From: Amycolatopsis iheyensis
GTDB lineage: Bacteria > Actinomycetota > Actinomycetes > Mycobacteriales > Pseudonocardiaceae
DNA: 64,000 nucleotides
Reading direction: 5' to 3'
NCBI RefSeq assembly: GCF_024703995.1
Contig: NZ_JAMXQV010000016.1
Coordinates: 1 to 64,000 of the forward strand
Shown here: positions 26,945 to 33,902 of the stretch, piece by piece
Layout of the letters: each line of letters opens with the position of its first letter
How positions within the stretch are numbered: position 1 is the stretch's first letter
Made by a program: the position numbers and the translations under genes
The notes under the pieces: generated by a model
Told to the model about the DNA's origin: nothing
The model's input: the letters and a program-made list of their open reading frames with translations, nothing else
The model's database searches: none

Positions 26945-27862
26945 ATGGACATCGCCGAACCGCTGCTGGCCGCCCACCGGGCGCGCTTCGCGGCCGTCGA
27001 CGCACTCCTGCCGCCGGCGGCCCCGCCGGCCGACGGCGAGCGGCTGGACGCGGCGACGACCGACGGCACCCAGGTCACCGGGGTGCTGCAGCGGCAGCGG
27101 TTCACCCCCGGCGACCCGCCGATGCTGTGGTCGGCCGCGGACACCTGGCAGCTGTTCCCGTACGTCGGCGACACCGGCACCGAGGGCATGGACCTGCTGC
27201 TGCGCGCGCTGAAGGGCCGGCTGGAGACCGAGCCGACCGGCGACGACTCGTCGTGCGTCGTGAGCTGGCCGAGCCGGGACGCCGAGGCGATCCGCGCGTT
27301 CCTCGACCACGGTCTGGTCCCGCTGGGCGCGCTCGGCGTCCGCCGGGCCGCGCCGGCCGAGCCGGAGCCCGCCACCGTCCGCCGCGCCGGCCCGGCCGAC
27401 TTCGCCGCCGCGCTCGAGCTGGCCACGGCGACGTTCGACTACACGGGTCTCGTCGCGGCGCCGCGGCGCGCCAACACCGCCGAGCTGCTGGCCCCCGCGC
27501 TCCGGGACGCGCTGGCCGAGCCCGAGCCACCGGTCTGGCTGGCCGAGTACGGCGGCGCGATCCGGGCGATGGCGCACTGCGCGTGGGTCGAGTCCACCCC
27601 GGGCAACGCGGCGAACGAGCTGCTGCCGGCGGGCCGGTGGGGGTACGTGAACAACGTGGTGACCGCACCGGGCGAGCGTGGCGGTGGCCACGGGCGGGCG
27701 CTGATGGCCCGGGTGCACCAGGAGCTGCGCCGCGGCGGCGCGACCGGGACCTACCTCTATTACAACCCGACCAACCCGCTGTCCTCGGTGTTCTGGCACC
27801 GGCAGGGCTATCGTCCACTGTGGACGACGTGGGAGGTGCGGCCGGCCTCGGCGCTGCGGTGA
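26945..27862 (+). CDS. GNAT-family N-acetyltransferase, paralogue 2
   Basis: 305 aa from ATG. Same two-part plan as the preceding gene: N-terminal region with CVVSWPSRDAEAIRAFLDHGL, then NNVVTAPGERGGGHGRALMARVHQEL and YLYYNPTNPLSSVFWHRQGYRPLW. The last motif is encoded by 40 bp identical to the first paralogue (27786-27825), although the rest has diverged. The end of the operon is not marked by an obvious terminator. Confidence 0.85.
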   Translation: MDIAEPLLAAHRARFAAVDALLPPAAPPADGERLDAATTDGTQVTGVLQRQRFTPGDPPMLWSAADTWQLFPYVGDTGTEGMDLLLRALKGRLETEPTGDDSSCVVSWPSRDAEAIRAFLDHGLVPLGALGVRRAAPAEPEPATVRRAGPADFAAALELATATFDYTGLVAAPRRANTAELLAPALRDALAEPEPPVWLAEYGGAIRAMAHCAWVESTPGNAANELLPAGRWGYVNNVVTAPGERGGGHGRALMARVHQELRRGGATGTYLYYNPTNPLSSVFWHRQGYRPLWTTWEVRPASALR

Positions 27863-28074
27863 GCGCCAGCGACCGTAGGCGCCCTGCCCCAGCCGCCGTC
27901 GCCAACCGGTGAGGTGCGCCCAGGCTCCGCACGGCGGCGACCACACCTCCCCCATCCGAGGCAGCCCGGAGGCGCCACGGCCGCCGAAGTGCGAAAGTCA
28001 GCCGCGCACCCCCGCGTCACTCGCTCGTGTGACGTGCGTCCGGTGATCTTGCCTCCCTCTCCCCCGCGGACTAG

Positions 28075-28102
28075 TTTTTGCACTGACCGGTCAGTTCAAA
28101 AA
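28075..28102 (+). promoter_or_regulatory. TetR operator of the YhgE/Pip operon
   Basis: A perfect 14-bp palindrome ACTGACCGGTCAGT (28082-28095) is extended by TTTTTG on the left and CAAAAA on the right. It ends 14 bp before the GTG of the first operon gene. TGACCGGTCA-type sites are typical of TetR repressors, and a TetR gene closes this operon, so autoregulation is the simple reading. Confidence 0.75.
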
Positions 28103-28116
28103 CGCTGGGAGCCACC

Positions 28117-28806
28117 GTGCAGGTCCGAGCCGATCGCGTGTCCCTCGAGGGGCACCACGGCACCTTGTTACCGCCCACTTCGCTGACCTTCGGCGAGGGC
28201 GACCTGGCGATCGTGCACGGCGAACCCGGCGTCGGCGTCACCGCGTTCGGCCTCGCGCTGGCCGGGCGGCTCAAGCCGAGCACCGGCACCGTGCACGTCG
28301 AGGGGGTCGACGCCGGCCTGCCCGAGCTCGTCGCGGTCGTCGACGCGCCCGGCGTCAGCGAGCCCGACGACGCGCTGCCCCTGCGCGTGGTCGTCGGCGA
28401 AGAGCTGGCGCTCGCGCACCGGCCCGCGGGCAAGGAGGACGTCGCCCGCTGGCTCGCCGCGCACGATGCCGCGCCGTTCGCCGGCACGCGGTTCGAGAAC
28501 CTCGCTCCCACGCTGCGCACCCGGCTGCTCACCGAGCTGGCCGCCGAGCGCAAGGGCGTGCGGGTGCTCGTCCTCGACACCCCGGACCGGCACACCAGCG
28601 ACGTCGACAGCTGGGCCGGGCTGGCGCGCGAGCAGGCCGAGCGCGGCCTGGCCGTGGTCGTGCTGACCGCGACGACACCGCTGTCCGCCCTCCCCTTCAC
28701 CCCCGCGCTCATCGGCGCCGAGGCCCAGCCCGAACCGCGCCACCACGCCCCCGAGCCCGCCCCCACCGAAGAGCTCCCCGAGAGCACTGACGAGGTCACC
28801 GAATGA
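28117..28806 (+). CDS. ABC-ATPase-like protein with degenerate Walker A, partner of YhgE/Pip
   Basis: 229 aa from GTG. It has the general layout of an ABC ATPase (VSLEG, P-loop region, VLVLDTPD as Walker B), but the P-loop reads GEPGVGVT (residues 35-42) with Val in place of the invariant Lys. No LSGGQ is found; the equivalent region is ENLAPTLRTRLLTELAAER. A His/Pro/Glu-rich tail follows. It probably acts as a non-canonical or inactive ATPase subunit for the membrane protein whose ATG overlaps its stop. Confidence 0.75.
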   Translation: MQVRADRVSLEGHHGTLLPPTSLTFGEGDLAIVHGEPGVGVTAFGLALAGRLKPSTGTVHVEGVDAGLPELVAVVDAPGVSEPDDALPLRVVVGEELALAHRPAGKEDVARWLAAHDAAPFAGTRFENLAPTLRTRLLTELAAERKGVRVLVLDTPDRHTSDVDSWAGLAREQAERGLAVVVLTATTPLSALPFTPALIGAEAQPEPRHHAPEPAPTEELPESTDEVTE

Positions 28807-30698
28807 ACGCCCTCCGGATCGCCCGCAACGAGCTGCGCCGCCTCTCCACCGGCACGATGCCGAAGCTCGCGCTCGTCGCGCTCGTGATGGTGCCGCTGCT
28901 CTACGCGTCCTTCTACCTCTACGCGAACTACGACCCGTACGGCCGGCTCGACAAGCTGCCCGCCGCGGTCTTCACCAGCGACACCGGCGCGAAGGACTCG
29001 AGCGGCCAGCAGCGCAACGTCGGCCGCGAAGTGACCGACGAGCTGGTCAAGTCCGGCACCTTCCAGTGGCACGAGGTGTCCGAGCAGGAGGCCCGCGACG
29101 GCGTCCGCGACGACAAGTACTCCTTCGCCATCGGCATCCCGAGCGGGTTCTCGGCCGCGCTGCTCTCGGTCGGCAACTTCCAGCCGCAGCAGGCGACGAT
29201 CACGCTGACCACCAACGACGCCAACAACTACCTCTCGGGCACGATCGCCAAGCAGGTGGCCGAGCAGGTGCGCAAGACGATCGCGGAGAAGGTCGGCAGC
29301 GAGGCCGCGGACCGGTTCCTGGTCGGCTTCTCGACGATCTACGCCAAGATCCAGGAGGCCTCGACCGGCGCGTCGCAGCTCGCCGACGGCGCCACGCAGC
29401 TGAAGTCCGGGCAGCAGCAGCTGGCCGACGGCGCCGCGAAGCTCGCGGACGGCTCGTCGACGCTCGCGACCGGCCTCGGGACGTTGAAGAGCAGCACGGC
29501 GTCCTTGCCCTCGCAGACGCAGCAACTCGCGAGCGGGGCTTCGCAGGTGGCCGCCGGGGACCAGAAGGTCGCCGACGCGGCTTCGCTCGCCGCGACGGCG
29601 TCGTCCGACATCCAGGGCAAGCTCGACTCCTACCGGACCCAGCTCGTCACCGACCTGCGCAACGCCGGCGTGCCGGAGACGCAGGTGCAGGCGATCGTCG
29701 AGCGGGCCGACCAGCTGCGCTCGCCCGTCGACCAGGCGAACGGCAAGATCCAGCAGGCCAACGGCGACCTCGCGAAGCTCGCCGACGGCGCGCGGCAGGT
29801 GTCCGACGGCGCGGCCAAGCTCGCCGCCGCGTCGCCGCAGCTGACGAGCGGCATCGCGCAGGCGTCCGACGGCGCGAACCAGCTGCGTGACGGCGCTTCG
29901 CAGCTCAACGACGGCGAGAAGACCGCCGTCACCGGCACCAACCAGCTCGCCGACGGCGCGGTGAAGCTGCGTGACGGGCTCGCCGCGGGCCTCCAGCAGA
30001 TCCCGAACCCGGACGACCCGACCCGCAACGCGACGGCCAACACCATCGCCGACCCGGTCGCGGTCAACGCCAATGGCGAGGCGTCGGCGGGGACGTACGG
30101 CGCGGGCCTGGCGCCGTTCTTCATCTCGCTGGCCACCTGGATCGGCGCGTTCGTGCTGTTCCTGATCCTGCGCCCGCTCTCGACGCGGGCCCTGACCGCG
30201 GGCGCGGCGCCGTTCCGGGTCGCCGTCGGCGGCTGGCTGTCCTCGGCGCTGCTCGGGATCGCGCAGGTGATCGTCCTGTTCGGCGCGGTGACGTGGCTGG
30301 TCGGCATCCACATCGCGCACCCGCTGGGCGCGATCGGGTTCGCGGTGCTCGTGTCGCTGACGTTCACGTCGGTGGTGCACGCGCTCAACGCGTTCTTCGG
30401 CGCGGTCGGCAAGTTCCTCGGGCTGGTGCTGCTGGTGCTGCAGCTGGTCAGCGCGGGCGGCACGTTCCCCTGGCAGACGATCCCGGACGCGCTGTACCCG
30501 CTGCACGTGGTGCTGCCGATGGGCTACGCGATCGACGGCTTCCGCCACCTGTTCTACAGCGGCGCCACCGTGCAGATCCTGGGTGACATCGGGGTGCTGC
30601 TGGCCTACCTGGTGGGCGGGATCCTGGTGTCCACGCTGGCCGCGCGCAAGCGTCGCGTGTGGACGGTGTCGGCGCTCAAGCCCGAGCTGAGCCTGTGA
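28803..30698 (+). CDS. YhgE/Pip family membrane protein (ABC-2 type, phage-infection-protein-like)
   Basis: 631 aa. One N-terminal membrane helix (KLALVALVMVPLLYASFYLYA), a large extracellular domain with repeated ADGAxQLxxG-type units (about residues 190-390) predicted to be coiled coil or beta-helical, and five C-terminal helices (about residues 430-615). This is the plan of YhgE/Pip and type VII-associated EsaA-like proteins. Its role in actinobacteria is not settled; export of lipids or stress-related efflux are possible. It is flanked by the pseudo-ATPase and the TetR gene with 4-bp overlaps. Confidence 0.9.
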   Translation: MNALRIARNELRRLSTGTMPKLALVALVMVPLLYASFYLYANYDPYGRLDKLPAAVFTSDTGAKDSSGQQRNVGREVTDELVKSGTFQWHEVSEQEARDGVRDDKYSFAIGIPSGFSAALLSVGNFQPQQATITLTTNDANNYLSGTIAKQVAEQVRKTIAEKVGSEAADRFLVGFSTIYAKIQEASTGASQLADGATQLKSGQQQLADGAAKLADGSSTLATGLGTLKSSTASLPSQTQQLASGASQVAAGDQKVADAASLAATASSDIQGKLDSYRTQLVTDLRNAGVPETQVQAIVERADQLRSPVDQANGKIQQANGDLAKLADGARQVSDGAAKLAAASPQLTSGIAQASDGANQLRDGASQLNDGEKTAVTGTNQLADGAVKLRDGLAAGLQQIPNPDDPTRNATANTIADPVAVNANGEASAGTYGAGLAPFFISLATWIGAFVLFLILRPLSTRALTAGAAPFRVAVGGWLSSALLGIAQVIVLFGAVTWLVGIHIAHPLGAIGFAVLVSLTFTSVVHALNAFFGAVGKFLGLVLLVLQLVSAGGTFPWQTIPDALYPLHVVLPMGYAIDGFRHLFYSGATVQILGDIGVLLAYLVGGILVSTLAARKRRVWTVSALKPELSL

Positions 30699-31267
30699 GC
30701 GGCGGGACGAAGCAGAAGCTCTTCGAGGCCACGCTGCGGCTCTCGAAGAGCCGGGGCCTGGTCGGGCTGACGGTCGACGAGATCGCCGCCGAGGCGGGTG
30801 TCGCCAAGGGGACGGTCTACTACAACTTCGGGTCCAAGGACGGCCTGGTCGACGGCCTCCTGCGGTACGGCGTGGACATGCTCGCGCTTCGGCTGCGTTC
30901 CGCGGTGTCCGATGCGGACCCCCTCGAAGTGATCGAGGCGCAGGTCGACACGACGCTGGAGTTCATCGCGGCCTACCCGGGGTTTTCACAGATCCTGGTG
31001 AGCGAGCTGTGGCGGACGCCGGGTCAGTGGCACGGCACGCTTTCGTTGCTGCGCGAGGAGATCATCTCGATCGTGAAGGGCCAGCTGTCCCGGTTGGAGT
31101 CGGCCGGCCGGCTGCCGGACGGGGTGGAGATCCCGACGGCGGCGGCCGGGCTGTTCGGGACGATGCTCGTGGTGGCGCTGGACTGGCAGGTGTTCGGGCC
31201 GGAGCGCACGCGCGCGGAGGTGCGGGACGCGGTGATGGTGCTGATCCGGGGTCTCGGCCGCCGCTGA
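30695..31267 (+). CDS. TetR-family regulator of the YhgE/Pip operon
   Basis: 190 aa from GTG overlapping the YhgE/Pip stop. HTH: KLFEATLRLSKSRGLVGLTVDEIAAEAGVAKGTVYYNFGSKDGLVDGLL, with a TetR_C ligand domain behind it. As last gene of the operon with a palindromic operator at the operon front, it is likely an autorepressor relieved by a lipophilic ligand. Confidence 0.92.
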   Translation: MSGGTKQKLFEATLRLSKSRGLVGLTVDEIAAEAGVAKGTVYYNFGSKDGLVDGLLRYGVDMLALRLRSAVSDADPLEVIEAQVDTTLEFIAAYPGFSQILVSELWRTPGQWHGTLSLLREEIISIVKGQLSRLESAGRLPDGVEIPTAAAGLFGTMLVVALDWQVFGPERTRAEVRDAVMVLIRGLGRR

Positions 31268-31274
31268 CCCGGCC

Positions 31275-31440
31275 GTGCCGGGCCGGACCGCCGACATCAC
31301 CGCCGCCCGCCGGCTACACATCCGCCAGCACCTGCACGCCCGCAACCTGACCCCGGCCGGGAACAAAGGCTTCCACGACTGGCACAAAGACGTCCGCGCC
31401 ACCGATGACTGCCCGGTCTGCGGCGGAGCCCCCGGGCGCG
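31275..31440 (+). pseudogene. Truncated gene fragment, family not recognised
   Basis: About 55 codons from GTG 31275 have strong GC3 bias and plausible protein features (ARRLHIRQHLHARNLTPAG, GFHDWHKDV, DDCPVCGG). The frame then runs into the antisense of the next gene without a stop. The piece looks like the N-terminal end of a DNA-associated or Zn-binding protein cut off by a deletion. Confidence 0.35.
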
Positions 31441-31447
31441 CCGGGCC

Positions 31448-33049
31448 TCAGGCGCGGTCTTCGATGCGGGCCCGCACGGCCGCAGCGTACGTGTCCACCG
31501 CCGTCGAGGCCGCCGTCAGCTCGCAAGGGCCGTCGATCAGCAAGCGCTTCGCCGGGACGTACGCCTGCTGCAGCTCCGGGTCCGCATCCAAGCCGTGCTC
31601 GCGCGCGAGCTCGTTGTCGGCGGCCAGGCGGGCGCGCAGCTCCTCGCGGCGGGCCACCAGGCCGTCGAGCACCGCGCGCTGGCGGCGGCCGTCCTCGACC
31701 GCCGGGGCGACCGCGTGCTCGTGGCCGTCGATGTGCTTCTCGACCCACTCCGCGTCGCCGTCCACCTCGGCCGAGCGCAGCTGCTTCAACGCGCCGCGCA
31801 GGCGCTGGGCCCGGGCCGGCAGCATCGCGACCCCCGTAAAGCGCGTCGCCACGCGCAGCTGGTAAGCCTCGATCTCGGCCAGCTCCTCGACGGACTGGGT
31901 GAGCACGTCCAGCCGGCCCGCGAGGTCGTCCGGCGCCGGGCGGGCGCCGTTCGTGCTCGCGCGCACCGCCGCCACCCCGGGTGAGGACTCCTCCCGGAAC
32001 CCCAGCAGCAGGCGGATGCCGAGCTCGGCCGCGCGGCCGGCGAGCGGGGCCAGCACCTCGCCGACGAGCCGGTCGGGTTCGGCCGAGTCGTCGATCGCGT
32101 CCACGACCAGGGTGCGGCCCGCGACGCCGGTCGTGAGCCGGTCGGCGATGCGGTGCCGGACCGCGTCGGCGGTCTTGCCGGTGGCGTCGACGGCGAGGTC
32201 GACGCTGCCCGCCGGCGGCATCTCCCCCAGCGCCGGCGGCAGTCCCGGGACGCCGAGCGAGCGTTCGCGGTCGGCGAGCACGATGCCGAACCGCAAGGCC
32301 GCCGCGACGGGCGAGCCGGCCTCGCCGGTGTCGACCACCCAGACCGTGCCGGGCTCGGCCTTGGCGAACCAGTCCGCGACGCTCTGCACGAAGGCGACGT
32401 CGACGGCCTCGCCGACCGGGCGGGAGAAGCTGGGGTCGACCGCCGGGCTGCCCGAGGCCCAGAGGCTCAGCTGCGGCAGGTGCCCGAGCATGGTCTCGAC
32501 CGGGATCATCCAGGTGCCGGTGTCCTTGCCGACGACCACGCCGACGACGTGCCCGGTCGCCTCGTCGAGCACCGCCGTGCCACCGAACCCGGGGCCGAGC
32601 GGTTCGGCTTCGGCGGTGCGGAAGAGGCGGATCCATTCGCCGCCGGGGTGTTCGGGGCCGCCGAGCCGGGCGTGGGTCCAGCGCCCGACCGAACCGGGCG
32701 GGAAGCCGAACGCGCGGACGAGCTGGTGCTCGCCGAGGGGCATGCGGTGCAGGGGCGCGCGGAAGACGCGGGATTCGGGACGGTCCAGGCGCAGCACGGC
32801 GAGATCGCCGCGGCCGCCACCGTCGGAGGGCACCCAGCAGCCTTCGACGACGGTGGCCGTGCCGGGCAAAGCCTCGGCCAAGCCGACGAAGTCGACGCTC
32901 AGCGCGGAACGCGGACCACCGGCGGCTTCGACGACGTGCGCACTGGTGAGCACGTGGTATTCGTCGAGAACCGTGCCCGCGCCGCACACCCGGCCGAGTT
33001 CGTCGTGCAGCCGGACCCGCCAGCGTCGTCGCTCACGCTCGAACCCCAT
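31448..33049 (-). CDS. Trypsin-fold protein lacking the catalytic Ser, with helical C-terminal domain
   Basis: 533 aa from the ATG giving MGFERERRRW; a 34-codon upstream extension is basic and unlike the family. Residues 15-190 are a chymotrypsin/HtrA-like domain with His38 (LTSAHVV) and Asp82 (RGDLAVLRL), but the expected GxSG reads GFGGTAV, with Gly156 at the Ser position. Residues 220-400 form an alpha/beta domain (TVWVVDT, TLVVDAIDD), and the remainder is helical and charged. Trypsin-like modules in actinobacterial effector-associated proteins act as signalling parts; a non-catalytic role is inferred. Confidence 0.75.
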   Translation of the reverse strand: MGFERERRRWRVRLHDELGRVCGAGTVLDEYHVLTSAHVVEAAGGPRSALSVDFVGLAEALPGTATVVEGCWVPSDGGGRGDLAVLRLDRPESRVFRAPLHRMPLGEHQLVRAFGFPPGSVGRWTHARLGGPEHPGGEWIRLFRTAEAEPLGPGFGGTAVLDEATGHVVGVVVGKDTGTWMIPVETMLGHLPQLSLWASGSPAVDPSFSRPVGEAVDVAFVQSVADWFAKAEPGTVWVVDTGEAGSPVAAALRFGIVLADRERSLGVPGLPPALGEMPPAGSVDLAVDATGKTADAVRHRIADRLTTGVAGRTLVVDAIDDSAEPDRLVGEVLAPLAGRAAELGIRLLLGFREESSPGVAAVRASTNGARPAPDDLAGRLDVLTQSVEELAEIEAYQLRVATRFTGVAMLPARAQRLRGALKQLRSAEVDGDAEWVEKHIDGHEHAVAPAVEDGRRQRAVLDGLVARREELRARLAADNELAREHGLDADPELQQAYVPAKRLLIDGPCELTAASTAVDTYAAAVRARIEDRA

Positions 33050-33194
33050 TCGGCGGACCCTACGCCGTGATCGCCGTGTGTCGGCCGCCGACCTCCCTAC
33101 CCAGCGGTAATGTCTCACCCGAACGGAGTCAGCCGTTCGTAGGAATGCCAACGGGTTTTGTCCGCGGGTGAGTGTCCGGGCACGCTCGGAGACC

Positions 33195-33221
33195 GCTCAG
33201 CGGGACAACGGCCCGCTGAGC
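33195..33221 (-). terminator. Hairpin terminator of the EF-hand gene
   Basis: Perfect 10-bp arms GCTCAGCGGG and CCCGCTGAGC with a 7-nt loop, 38 bp beyond the EF-hand stop codon. No U-tract. Confidence 0.6.
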
Positions 33222-33258
33222 GACTGCCCGAACGAGCACCGAAGTGTGCCCCGGCGCG

Positions 33259-33792
33259 TCAGACCCGGCCGAAGACCGCGCTCCCCGGCGCCGCCGGGTC
33301 GTCGCCGGCCCAGAACTCGTACCAGTGCCCGGTGAACTCGTCATGGGAGAGCCGGCCGTCGCCGTCGGTGTCGAGGAGGGCGAACACGTCGTCGGCCGGG
33401 AGGCCACCGCCGCTCCACGCTTCGATCATCCGGCGGTACTCGGCCGCCGAGATCGTGCCGTCGCCGTTTTCGTCGACGGCTTCGAACATCGCCGACGCGG
33501 TCCCGGTGACCGCGTCGGGCATCTTCGGCAGCTCGTCCACGACGCTCAGGACCTCGTCGAGGGAGACCTTGCCGTCGCGGTCCCGATCGGACGCGTCGCG
33601 CAGCGTCGCCCACCAGCCCATCATGATCGCGGAGAGCTTCTCGCCCTCGGGACTGCCGCCGTCGGTACCGCGCAGCTCGAGCCATCTCGTGGTGAGCGCC
33701 TGGAAGTCGGACTCGGTCAAGTAGCCGTCGTCGTCGGCGTCCATCGAGCCGAAGATGCCGGAGATCTTGCGTCGCTGAAAGTCACTGGCCAT
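33259..33792 (-). CDS. EF-hand calcium-binding protein, calerythrin-like
   Basis: 177 aa from the ATG giving MASDFQRRK, the length of Saccharopolyspora calerythrin. Four EF-hand loops are visible: DADDDGYLTESDF, DRDRDGKVSLDEV, DENGDGTISAAEY and DTDGDGRLSHDEF. All four have acidic residues at loop positions 1, 3, 5 and 12. It should buffer or sense Ca2+ in the cytoplasm. It lies alone between polA and the trypsin-fold gene with hairpins on both sides. Confidence 0.92.
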   Translation of the reverse strand: MASDFQRRKISGIFGSMDADDDGYLTESDFQALTTRWLELRGTDGGSPEGEKLSAIMMGWWATLRDASDRDRDGKVSLDEVLSVVDELPKMPDAVTGTASAMFEAVDENGDGTISAAEYRRMIEAWSGGGLPADDVFALLDTDGDGRLSHDEFTGHWYEFWAGDDPAAPGSAVFGRV

Positions 33793-33846
33793 GACCGACA
33801 GCTTCGCCGCCGCCACCGGCTTCCGACGACGTCCGCCCGAGTACAA

Positions 33847-33882
33847 CAGCGCCACGACCCGGTGATCCGGGTCGTGGCGCTG
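33847..33882 (-). terminator. Strong hairpin terminator of polA
   Basis: Perfect 16-bp arms (33847-33862 and 33867-33882; outer bases CAGCGCC / GGCGCTG) with a TGAT loop, 20 bp past the polA stop. Because it is palindromic it could also act on transcripts from the other direction. Confidence 0.75.
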
Positions 33883-33902
33883 AGTGAGCCCGCGGTGTGA
33901 AC

